A stretch of DNA of 64,000 nt from Antennarius striatus (taxonomy: Eukaryota; Chordata; Actinopteri; Lophiiformes; Antennariidae): positions 1,859,501 through 1,923,500 of the forward strand of contig NC_090794.1 of NCBI RefSeq assembly GCF_040054535.1. The letters run 5' to 3'. Positions 52,031 to 62,437 of the stretch are shown piece by piece (the first letter of the stretch is position 1; the number at the start of each line of letters is the position of its first letter). Below the pieces are notes generated by a model. It had not been told where the DNA came from. It searched no databases and saw only the letters and a program-made list of their open reading frames with translations. Made by a program: the position numbers and the translations under genes.

Positions 52031-52341
52031 AAAACACCGGCTGCCGAATCGGATCCTCATTCCGCTCCGGGTTCTGTTCACTCCGAAACAAGCGCTCCGG
52101 GACAAAAGAAGGTCGTTGGAGACGGATCGTAAGCGAGGATGAATGTATCGCCGCGGAGACCGAACTCCCGTGTTACACGACCGGGAAAACACTTTTTCAA
52201 GCTTCTCATGTGTCTGTCCGAGTTTGTTAGCGTTAGCACACGCTGCATCTTTTTACGTTATACGTACGCTAACCTTCCTTTCCAGCTGCATGCGACACCA
52301 AGGAAACGGAAACAGCTTCTCTCTTAACGTCTTTATCCCTT

Positions 52342-52349
52342 CGTTTAAT
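52342..52349 (-). terminator. possible polyadenylation signal for rtn4ip1
   Basis: The minus strand reads GATTAAACG, containing the common variant ATTAAA, about 225 bases after the rtn4ip1 stop. No AATAAA was seen nearer on the minus strand. If used, the rtn4ip1 and crybg1 transcripts overlap at their 3' ends. Confidence 0.3.
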
Positions 52350-52383
52350 CAAAGCTGCACACAAAAAACCCTCGTGTTCGAGG

Positions 52384-52407
52384 AATAAACGTGTTTTTGT
52401 CAATAAA
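52384..52407 (+). terminator. polyadenylation signals for crybg1
   Basis: Two AATAAA words (52384-52389 and 52402-52407) lie about 360 bases after the crybg1 stop codon and 166 bases before the rtn4ip1 stop on the other strand. Confidence 0.7.
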
Positions 52408-52572
52408 TTTCTTACTTACATTGTACATGGCTTTGGAGTCGTGCTCATTTTACAGTGAAGGAGTGCCGCGGCAACGCCATCAAGTCCATACGAGGACGGA
52501 GAAAATGCAAAGAAATGTAAATCGCCTGCCACGCCTTCGTGACCTCCGACCTCCTCGCAGTGAAACGCGTCT

Positions 52573-53417
52573 CTAGTTCTGCTCCACCGTTTGTTGCGCT
52601 TCCTTCTCCGACGAGGCCGATTCCGCGCCGCCGTCCTGCGCCAGCTCCTCCGCTTGTCGTTCGTTCTCATCGGCCACCATCACCACCGTCTTCCCTCTGG
52701 CGTGACCCGCCTCCAGCTTCTGGAAGGCCTGGGGCACCTGACGGAACGGGAACCGGGCCTCCACCACCGGCAGGATCTGGGAGGAGTCGGGACAAATTAA
52801 GTACAGAGTTAGGAAGCGAGTGAGGAAACAAGTTCAGATTTAAAACTTCAGCACGTCCGATATGGGATGGATGGATGGATGGATGGATGATGGATGGATG
52901 GATGATTGATGGATGGATGGATGATGGATGGATGATGGATGGATGGGCTTTATGAGCTCCATTTTCACGGATGAAACCTTTTTTCGGTCCGATGTACGGA
53001 AACGACAGCACGGATATTTAATCAGTTTAGACAAGCAAATACTCTTTCATGGGGGGGGGGGGGGCAGAATGTGATGAGGCTGGACAATCCAGAGCTGCTC
53101 CCCAGGCCCGTTCACAATGGTCAGCATCTCTTGCCGGTAACAATGAATGGGGAGGGCGGCGGCGGCGGCGGCATGCGCTGGAAGCAGCTTCCCACCGCCG
53201 GGACGGGAACGCCGCTGGCCCGTAAAGCCCCCCCAGGACAAAAGACCCCCGGGACAAAAAGGGACGGGGGCGACGCACGGTTTTTGGGAACGACTGCTCA
53301 GCACTGTTTTAAAAAAAAAAGAGAGCCATTCACAATCTGTCGGCCAATCAGAAGCTGGGGGGGGGGCATGTGTGGAATGCCTGGTATGTTTGTAGTCAGG
53401 AATGGAGGGATCATAGA

Positions 53418-53461
<44 letters not shown>

Positions 53462-54193
53462 GTTAGCGCTTGTACCTTCCCAGCATCCACCAGCGCGCTG
53501 ACCTCATCCAGGGCGGGGCCATCGGGAGCGTAGAACCCCCACCGGTAGAAGCGTCCATTGGTCATCATGTTCTAGAGGAAGGGGGGGGGGGGCAACAGTC
53601 AGACAGGGATTAACTGAACGACTCCATCCCATTGGCGGAGCGCGATTGGCCGATACGACACACACCTGACCAGAGGTGGTGATGATGATGGAGGCCAGAG
53701 GATGAAGGGTTAATTCGTTTAAATCGTCCACAGAGGATTTAATCTAATCTAATCTAATCTGTTTAAATCAGACCCGAAATCGAATTATCAACCCGATCTA
53801 ATAAACTCAAATATTTGATTCTGGTGTTAATCTGACTGAATAAACTGATTAAATACAGAAAATTAACCCCCCCCCCCTTTTAATCTGGTAATCTGATGGT
53901 GAGGTTTATTCTGTCCCTCGTCCTCCAAACAGATCAAACCGGATCGGTCAGACGTTTGGACACTAGGGGGCTCAGTCGCGCTTTGATCGCCCCGTTCAAT
54001 TCAAAGGGGAGGGGCTTTCCAGAGGCGCTGAGGGCGTGGCCCCCATAGCAGACCAGCTGGACACCCCCCCCCCCCCCCCCCAGAGGGACAAAGGGGGCCG
54101 GAGGCTTGGCAAGAAACACACAAACGCTGGTATGTGGCAGAGGAGGGGAGTCGGCTGCGATCTGCACAAACAGAGAAATACTGCTGGTTCAGC

Positions 54194-54280
<87 letters not shown>

Positions 54281-54912
54281 CCGATCGACTGACTGGAAGT
54301 GAAGCAAAACTTCTCCCGACCCTGAACCATCGTCAAACTTTAATGGTCCACGCCCACAGGAAGTGACATCACCAGACTGATGAGTCATTTCAGACCCCCC
54401 CCCCCCCGTTCACACCTGTTTGTTTACCTGCAGAGCCTTGCGTTGCAGGGTGCACCCCGCCTGGACCGTCCCCTGCAGGACGCCGGCGGCGTCCGTGTTG
54501 AGCAGGAAGGGCGTGACCAGCGTGACGTACTTGGCGCCGGACCAGGGCTTCAACACGCCCATCGCCCACTCCTCAGTGGCCCCGCCCACGCCGTCCAGAA
54601 TCACGTCAAACCTGAGGGAGGGGGGCGGGAGTTGAAACAGCATCCACTCAAGCATCAGTCCTAGTTTCCATGGAAACGAGCTAGCAAGTCAGGGAGCCGT
54701 TTGGGGGGGTGATGAGGATGAGGAGGCATCCCTGGGGGGGGTCCATACGTACCGCTCCACCCCGTCCAGCTGCGCCGACTCGTCTCCCGCCGTGTAGTCC
54801 ACCACCTCGTCGGCCCCCAGCCCCCTGACCAGGCCCGCGGCATTCTGGGAGCAGGTCACCGTCACATGGGCGCCCCAGGCTTTTAACAGCTGACGAGAGG
54901 GGATCATTAGTG

Positions 54913-54985
<73 letters not shown>

Positions 54986-56436
54986 GTCTCACCTGGATGG
55001 AGAACGTCCCGACGCCTCCGGAGCCGCCGATGATCAGAACTCTGGGAGGAAACGGCGACAGGAGGGTCAGTCGATTTAAACGTGACTCGTTTAAACACGC
55101 GGGAAACGCCTCGGGGGGGGTGGGCAGAAAATAAAAGATCTGCACGTCGGGAAGCCGATATATTAGTGGGGGAGTGAAAAATCAAATAGAATAAAACACA
55201 GGTTGTGTCTGAATTCTGTGTGAAGGACAAAAAAATAGATTTTAGAGGCAAAACGAGCAGAAAAAATCGACTCGACCCCAGAAACACCTCATTTTGTGTT
55301 TTCTTGACGTCATGTGACCTGAGGCTTTCCAGAGGGGGTAGGGGGGGGGTTCTTGCCTTTTATCTGAAGAGCTCTCTCTGCAGAGTCCCCCCGCGTTGAC
55401 GAGCGCCGACAGAGACGTGTTGGCGACGTACGGGACGGACGCCGCCTCGGCGTGACTCAGCAGCTTGGGCTTGTGGGAAACCTGCGGAAAACATTCAGGA
55501 GTGAAATACGGGGGGGGGGGGTTCTAGTTACTGATTTTTTTAGCTCTGGCCAATCAGACGGCAAATAAACCAGACCCGATACAGGAAGGAAACAGGTATC
55601 AGTCTTGACGTCATCGAACTTTGTCTCACCTCGTACTCAGACAGCGTCACAAATTCGGCCAAACTTCCTTGTTTCCACGGCGGAACAGCGGCCCACACCT
55701 GAAACCCAGACGGGACATTTGAAATGCCAAACATGAACCCCACCCCTTTTCACCGCCTACTCTTAATCCTTAATCCGCGATATCAAGTAATCAGCAATTA
55801 AAGTATTAGTCAGCGTTCTTGTTTGTCATTTCAAACTTTTTTTTTTTTTTAATCCCAGGATGGATGAGGATTGTAGAAATGTAATGTTTGTTTGTGGGTG
55901 AACTTTTACTTTTCATCCGCGTCGGAGTCACGACACGTCGTCTAACATCTCAGATTGAGATTATGATTCAGATCTGAATCCAAATGTGTTTGTTGGGGGA
56001 ACAATACGCCGATAAATACACTTGTTTTAACACAAAAAAAAAAAGAATTTACAGACATGTTGAAGACATGGGAAATCACATATCCTATAATAAAACGGTG
56101 ATTCTGCTCTATAAGACGATTTGTGTACCCCGTCATCCGTTTGATGGACCTCAGTTCCTCAGAGAAGCATTTTACCGGACATCCCATCTCATTTCCTGGA
56201 TGATGCATCGTTGCACATTAACAGGCTTTTACCCCACCCCTAAAGGTCACAGGTCACCTGCAGTTTTTACCTCATCACCTGGAGCGAAGTGGGTCACACC
56301 TGACCCACACTCCACCACCACGCCCGACACGTCACGGCCCAGAATCACCGGGAACTCGCCGTCAGCCCCCATCACCGACAGGGGGTCCTTCCTCAGCTTC
56401 AGCAACGTGGCGCCATACCCACCTGACAATGGAGAG

Positions 56437-56529
<93 letters not shown>

Positions 56530-56875
56530 CCACAAACACAAAAACACCCCAAACCATGCGGTTGTGACGTCACTCACCCCTCATGGACACATCCAGCGGG
56601 TTGAGACTGGCTGCGTGGACTTGAACCATGACGTCACCGGGGTGGCTGACCGCGGGTGACGTCATGTCCTCCGTGTACTCCAGAACCTCGTTGGTTCCGT
56701 ACCGGTGGATGACCCAGGCGGACATGGAGCCCTGCCGGCGTGGAGGCGAGCTGCTGACGCTCCTCCTCGGGCTAACCCTCCAGCCGAGCCCGGCTAACGC
56801 TCCGGTCCAGCCGGCGGCCTTACCGCTGACCGAACACCAGAACCGGGTCGACACCATGGCGGAGACGGAACCCAT
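52573..56875 (-). CDS. rtn4ip1: reticulon-4-interacting protein 1 (mitochondrial NAD(P)H oxidoreductase)
   Basis: A medium-chain (zeta-crystallin/quinone oxidoreductase) reductase of mitochondria, needed for coenzyme Q synthesis and linked to optic neuropathy in humans. Nine exons on the minus strand join in phase: 56875-56578, 56422-56271, 55698-55630, 55481-55357, 55041-54993, 54889-54753, 54611-54428, 53571-53476 and 52776-52573 (437 aa). Residues 1-50 are Arg/Ser-rich without acids until late, as in a mitochondrial presequence. Then [65 protein letters not shown] and the NAD(P)H-binding [17 protein letters not shown] (about 215-231), followed by [13 protein letters not shown]. The last ~32 residues ([20 protein letters not shown] onward) extend beyond the human end. 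Intron 4 uses a GC donor. A second good start, MVSTRFW at 56857, would shorten the protein by six residues. Confidence 0.95.
52864..52946. repeat. (ATGG)n microsatellite
   Basis: Imperfect ATGG tetranucleotide run with ATG insertions, in the last intron of rtn4ip1. Confidence 0.9.
53419..53459. repeat. (AC)n microsatellite in rtn4ip1 intron 8
   Basis: About 20 AC units, ending some 17 bases from the donor of exon 8 (53476). Confidence 0.95.
54195..54279. repeat. (AC)n microsatellite in rtn4ip1 intron 7
   Basis: About 42 perfect AC units. Confidence 0.97.
54914..54983. repeat. (AC)n microsatellite in rtn4ip1 intron 5
   Basis: About 35 AC units. On the coding (minus) strand this is a TG run that begins within ten bases of the exon 5 donor (54992) and fills most of the short intron. 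Confidence 0.97.
55040..55356 (-). other. rtn4ip1: GC-AG intron 4 of rtn4ip1
   Basis: Exon 4 ends GATAAAAG and the intron begins GCAAGA at 55356. The acceptor is CTCCCAG before 55041. The GC donor is the only site that joins ...SSDK to RVLIIGG in phase 2, as the protein family requires. The flanking AAG and CAAG match the strong consensus typical of GC donors. Confidence 0.75.
56444..56526. repeat. (GT)n microsatellite in rtn4ip1 intron 1
   Basis: About 41 GT units filling most of the first intron, which is only 155 bases long. Confidence 0.97.
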
Positions 56876-56891
56876 TTCACCCGCGTGGAAG
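56856..56891 (+). other. possible divergent first coding exon opposite rtn4ip1 exon 1
   Basis: ATG in an excellent context (caccATGGCGG) opens [12 protein letters not shown], followed by a donor (AAG|gtcagt at 56892). It shares the palindrome CCATGG with the internal rtn4ip1 ATG on the other strand. RTN4IP1 has a divergent neighbour (QRSL1) in mammals, but these residues do not look like its start. No downstream exon was recognised. The ATGGCGG word is also a YY1-type promoter motif, which may be its real role. Confidence 0.2.
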
Positions 56892-57316
56892 GTCAGTCTG
56901 GGGTCATGTCATCTGGAAGGACGCGGTGTTGTTATGCTAGCTAGCAGGCGAGCTAGGAGGCTAGCACTAGCTAGGCGGCTAGTGAGCTAGCTAGTGGGCT
57001 AGCAGAGGCGGGTCGTCGATGCTAAAACACATTAAAAATAAAACCAGTCGGTGAAATCATGAAGCGATAAGTTTCGTCTGCAGGTTGAAGGAGTTATTGA
57101 ATTAAAAAATGGAAGAAAAGAAAGTTAATTGTGACGAAAAATCCGTAAATGACACACCTCGATTTGACAGCTACACAACCAGCTAACCTCTGAACTTATG
57201 ACAACAGCCAATCAGAAAGCTGGAGCAGAATATTCTAGCCAATAAAGTAAGACAAAAGCTGTGACGTAGCCCTCCTCGTCCCTCCTCCTTCTCCTTACTT
57301 ACTTGTCTTTTTCTAT

Positions 57317-57417
57317 TTATTATTATTATTATTATTATTGTTGTTGTTGTGATTATTATTATTATTGTTGTTGTTGTTGTTGTGATTATTATTATTGTTG
57401 TTGTTGTTGTTGTTGTG

Positions 57418-57456
<39 letters not shown>
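57317..57456. repeat. (ATT)n/(GTT)n trinucleotide repeat
   Basis: Alternating blocks of ATT and GTT units separated by gtgattatt. Bases 56900-57960 otherwise show no gene; 56930-57000 is rich in the word GCTAGC. Confidence 0.93.
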
Positions 57457-57458
<2 letters not shown>

Positions 57459-58192
57459 TACCCTCAGTTAATCTTCAGGTGAGGATTCAGGTGTTATCAG
57501 TTCAGTTTAACCACAAATGTTAATAAAACGCTTATTAAACGGAACAATATGAGCAAAATATCATAAAATGTGACATCAAACTAACGTATACAGCACACAG
57601 TTAGGTGGTGTGTTTAAGAAAGAAAGAAACAAAGAAAGAAATCAACTGTATTGATCCCTGTATGGGAAATTATTTGTCCACTCTTGTGTTCGTCATTTAG
57701 AGATGTTTCTGTTTTGCTCACAGTCCAAAAACCTGTCATACAGGTGAATTTGTGTCTCTAAATTTCCCGTAGGTGTAGGTGTGAGTGTGGATGGTTGCAA
57801 ACTTCATCCCACCATCATCCACCCAGCGTGAGTTCTGATTGGCTGCAGCCCCCCCCCCCCCCCCCCGCAACCCTGGAAAGGATAAACCTTTACAGCAGAT
57901 GGATGGATGGGTGCAAAACATCACGGTATTTTTTGTTTTACATATTATTAACTGTCCAAAAAACACTTAAATAATACGTGCACATATAAATCCTTTAATT
58001 ATATTCTAAAGATATAAGATATATCAAACCAAACCAAAAACATCCACAAGCCTGAACCCTAATAGAGGAGAGCAACAGCAGCTCCATTAAGGCTCAAACA
58101 CCAAAATCCATTATGTAGCTTTAATAGTCAATTACCATAAAACAGCAAATAGAGGACATGAAAAAATTATAAACTCCTATTCCTGAGAGGTC

Positions 58193-58687
58193 CACTCAAC
58201 GCTGGAGGTACTGCTGAGTGCTCCATCAGCTGGAGACTGGGGGGCTGGAACGCACAAACACACAAATACATGAGAAGAACGGGCGGAAAAAACTGTTGTT
58301 TATTCCAAAAGTAACACACACGTTTGTTTTAATGGTGATTTGATGCTTTGCATCGATGACCAATCACATCGTGAAGACAGACTTTCGTTTCTAACGGCCG
58401 CACCAGCAGGAATCCGAAAAAGAAAGCAAGTCAGTCACATCCTGGCCTCCTAATTTTAGGCTTTGTAGAAATGAAATCACACTTGTCTCATGCAAAACGA
58501 CGTCCTCTTGCAAGGAGGGTCGATGTTCTCTCCGAAGGGAAAAAAGGGTGAGAAAAGAGGCGGCGTGATTATGATTCAGCATGAAACCAGGCAACAAAAA
58601 CAGCATTATCATTAAGATCACAGCTCCCAGGAGGGGAAAGGATGGATCATTACAGCCGGTCTGACAGAAGGAGATGTGGTTCTGCAA
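58193..58687 (-). CDS. possible last two exons of an unrecognised membrane protein
   Basis: On the minus strand, a strong acceptor (tttttgtcgttttgcag, ending at 58688) opens a frame encoding NHISFCQTGCNDPSFPLLG, a hydrophobic stretch AVILMIMLFLLPGFML and a polar tail. A donor-like GT inside CAAGTGTG (about 58477) in phase 1 can join the acceptor ending in cgttccag at about 58246. That adds TPQSPADGALSSTSSVEWTS and QE before a stop at 58193-58195. ATTAAA signals follow on the minus strand (58120-58125 and 57994-57999). This would be a type I-like C-terminus: short Cys-bearing ectodomain end, one helix and a Ser/Thr-rich tail. The upstream exons, which would lie to the right, were not found and the family is unknown. 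Confidence 0.35.
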
Positions 58688-59949
58688 AACGACAAAAACA
58701 AACGTTTATCGCGAGAGATCGGGTCAGAGTGACTGAGCTGTTTTTTTTGAATCGGTGGCTCAAATATCAGGAAGGTCGTTTCCTTTATTTATTTATTTAT
58801 TTTTTATTTTTTAAATCTTTTTCCAGTCCTCCTTCCCCATCATGGGACCTGTGGCCTAAATCACATGGCTGCTCTAAAAAAAAAAAAAAAAGGGAATTAG
58901 TCTGGTTTCATTTCACCGCGTTCACAAAAAAAACACTTCAGCTCAGCTGGAATGTCAATAAAAGTTGTTTTTTTTAATCAATTAATCCATGTTTTTATTG
59001 ATTTATATCATCCTGAGAAGCAATTACTGAGTCTCCAGACGCTTAGCGCGCCGCTGCTAAACGCTAACAGTTATGGCGGGAACCGCCACCCGCTGTTCCC
59101 ATAATGATCGTACGAAGCTTGTTTATTAAAAGCGTCGTCTTGTGAGTCTTCACAGATGGAAAGAAGGGAGGACGGCGCGTCTCCAGCTGGGCGCTGGAGG
59201 TTTTATTTTTAGAAAGAACCTCTGGTTTCTCTCCATGGTAACTGCCCCCCCCCCCACACCTGTTATCAGCAGATGTAAAGCGGTCAGAGAAAAACATGAA
59301 GGAAACCCGAAGGCGTGTTTTGTGATGTCATCAGTAATGATTTTCATAACCGATCCAACATGTGAAGCTTTTCCATCCTGGTTGTAGATCAGGAGAAGTT
59401 TGAGTGAATGTGGTTCAGGCGGCAGCTAACGAATGCTATCTGGATGGCTAAAGTTGATAAAACTCATTGAAAGTTGTAAAATGAGCTTTCACTTTTTTAA
59501 AAGCCTGAACTGTTAAATAATTGTCAAAAAAAACATCTCATTTTTGGAAATTAAAGCCTTCATGGAAGCTACGAGAAAAATTGAAAAAAAGAAAAGAAAA
59601 AAAAAGACATCAATTTGTATATACGACCTTTAATTCGTATAATTTTTTGCTATATCCAGAATTTTTTCAGCATTTCACGTGCATTTTTATTATATACTTC
59701 AGGTTTTAAAAGAAGAAAAAAAAAATCAAACTTACGATGTAGAAATCTCAAAATCCTGAAACACAAACTGTATTAAATATAAAACACTCGGCTTTAAAGG
59801 GTTAAATCGTGTCTAGTTTATTCATTTTTTTAGCATTTATTATTATTTTATCGTTAAAGTTTCCTCTTCTGGTGCATTTAAGGCCTGCGTATACATTATC
59901 AGGTACAATCCTATGCAAAAAAGAAAAAGGTATGCAGATGCAAAATGTC

Positions 59950-59990
<41 letters not shown>

Positions 59991-60164
59991 TCACACACAC
60001 ACACACACTGGTGAATCATCCACAGATAGCATCTTATCTGCAGATTTCCTCCCCAGTGCAGGAACATAAAACCGTGTTCAGTCCGCGTTGATCTGAGGGA
60101 TTAGGAGGAACACACTGTAAAAGCTGACATCACATTTGTCTCACTCGGTTCCAAATTTTGGCGT

Positions 60165-60216
<52 letters not shown>

Positions 60217-60430
60217 GCAAACGCTGGTCATTTTAAAGCAGCTGAGCCACATTCATTATTCGAATGTCAGAGCCTGCTGGTGATGAAGGGATGGGAGGAG
60301 GAGGATGAGGAGGATGAGGGGGGTGAGGATGTGTGGTGGTGGTGGTGGGGGGGTCGAGCTGACAGGCTGCTAATGAGATATCATCAAGGAAAAAGTCCAC
60401 AAAGTCCGTCTGAGAGCAGCTGGGTGTGTG

Positions 60431-60486
60431 ACACACACACACACACACACAGTGTGATGTGTGTGTGTGTGTGTGTGTGTGTGTGT
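60431..60486. repeat. (AC)10 and (GT)14 in inverted arrangement
   Basis: Ten AC units, then agtgtgatg, then about fourteen TG/GT units. The two runs are complementary, so the block can fold into a hairpin or cruciform of about 20 pairs. Confidence 0.85.
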
Positions 60487-61463
60487 TGATTGTTACTGTT
60501 CCCCCGTAAGTGTTTCACGCTGAACGACGTCTGTTTGTCTTTTTAAAAATCCACAACACTCTTGAAATGTCTTTTCTTTCCCCCACACCCCCCCCCTTTT
60601 TTTTGTTATATTTAAATTCCCTTCGTGCAAAAAAAAAAAAGAAGAAAAAAAAAGGTAAAATCTGTCTCTGGGAAAAGTGGGTTAGAATAAGAAAAGAACA
60701 AAATGACACAGAGTGGAAGTCATTGTGCAGCTTTATGTACATACAGGAGTGTGTGGTGTAAACTGAGACGCTCTTTAAATGTGTGTTTTAGTCTGTCTGG
60801 GTTTAACACACCCAGTCTGTGTTCCACAATAGAACACAAACACAACTTTAATCCCACACAATAGACACAGAATCAATGGATTGAAAAAGCACTTTATATA
60901 ATTTCCATGAGATCACTGATGTCTAGCAGTTAGCATCTGAGTTCTTACTAAATAAAATTTTATCTACTTTCACAGAAAAAAAATAAATAATTGTTGCTTA
61001 TTTATGAAAAATCATTTGCCAGACATTTATTTTGACAGTCGCACCGACTTCCTGTCACGTCAGATTTCTGTCTGATCATTAAATTAATGTGGAATGACAG
61101 ATTTTGAGACGTCAGGGCTCCGTGAGGCGTTCACAGCCTGTAGGAGAGGAGAGCTTCATCCATGTGGGGGAAGCGGAAATCATCACTCCATTAGCAGCAG
61201 GGTCAGCAGATCCTGTGCCAAACGTTCCTCCGGGTTTCGGGTGGTGGTGGGGTCGAGTCCCTTTTTGCTTCCTGACTCACAGTTCGGATGTGAGGCAGAA
61301 AAACCACTGGGATTTTTTTAATTTTTAAAAAAAATATACATTTTTTTTAGTGTGAAAATGTTCTGTTTTTCTTTGGGTCACATGTTTCCGACAGGTGAGA
61401 GCAGCTTGTATGTAGGAAAAACCTTGACTCCCAAGATGCACCGGGGACCAGCTGGTCCTGAGA

Positions 61464-61466
<3 letters not shown>

Positions 61467-61538
<72 letters not shown>
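61467..61538. repeat. (GT)n microsatellite
   Basis: About 36 perfect GT units. Confidence 0.97.
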
Positions 61539-61540
<2 letters not shown>

Positions 61541-62407
61541 TCAGCAGCCGTTGCGCGCAGGATGCGTTCACGGACACTCCTGCAGAACTCCTGTAGCGCT
61601 GCGTTGACACGCAGTGGGTGGGTGGGTGTTCCCATCGAACAGGTGGGTGGGGGTGTTCCCATCGAACAGGTGGCGTCACGTGGCATCAGGTGTCGTTCCG
61701 CGGGGTGAGGGAGGAAGAGGAGGAAGAGGACGTTCTGTTCCAGATCTGTGGTTGGATCTCCGAGGTGCGCATTTGGGCTCCAACCTTGATTTGCTTATGA
61801 AATCAGGTTCGCCCCCCCCCCGGGATGTTTCACAGGTCACGCCACGCTCGTGGCGAGATGAGATTTTGCATGACGGTGTAAGAATCCAGGATGGAGCCGT
61901 TTACGCGCAAAGACGCGCAAACCCCCCCCCCCCATTGTTTCCCGCCTCTCCCGTCCGTCTGACGCGTTCGCGTAATTTCCTCCGGGAGTCGATGACGAGC
62001 ATCTTTGGTTTCCATGGCGACCACATTTGGCCAAACAGGAAACCAGATGATGCGTTTAAGTACCTAAAAAAAAACAACAACTAAAATATCATTTTTAAAA
62101 ATGAGTATTATTGTTGTCACAAGGTCACACACAACTTTCACCTTTAATTCTAATCAAAGTTATTTTCCTGTACATCAGATTTCTCACCAGCTAACCTTAA
62201 AGAGGCCAGAGGTGATTTGTAAACATGTAAATACGTGTAAATAGTTCTGCTCCTTGAGTAAACATGTAAACAAAGAAGACGCTTCCTTTTGTTTGTGGTT
62301 GGCTTCTTGGATCAAGAATTTGGTTCCTCAGGCGAGAGACTCGCTGACATTTGACTGAACCTTTGGTTTCATGGAAGCTCATCTGGCAGGTCACCTCCGT
62401 CAGCTGC

Positions 62408-62437
62408 TTGTTGTTGTTGTTGTTGTTGTTGTTGTTT
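62408..62437. repeat. (TTG)10 microsatellite
   Basis: Ten perfect TTG units. It is followed by a 200-base A-rich field of AAATAA and AATAA words (62520-62720). Confidence 0.95.

Noticed and set aside
53961..53975. CTCF-like cactagggggctcag in rtn4ip1 intron 7
   Set aside because: It departs from the core where GCGC is expected, so it is too weak to list as a site.
60260..60448. Minus-strand frame SCSQTDFVDFFLDDISLAAC
   Set aside because: Peptide-like start but it runs into a CAC/CCT repeat, and no second exon or start was seen.
61540..61686. Minus-strand frame with VNAALQEFCRSVRERILRAT
   Set aside because: Helix-like, but one side is a CA repeat with no splice donor and the other side is a GGGTGGGTG repeat.
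61690..61772. Possible exon reading VSFRGVREEEEEEDVLFQIC before a gtgcgc donor
   Set aside because: Weak acceptor, repeat-derived Glu run and no in-phase partner exon found.
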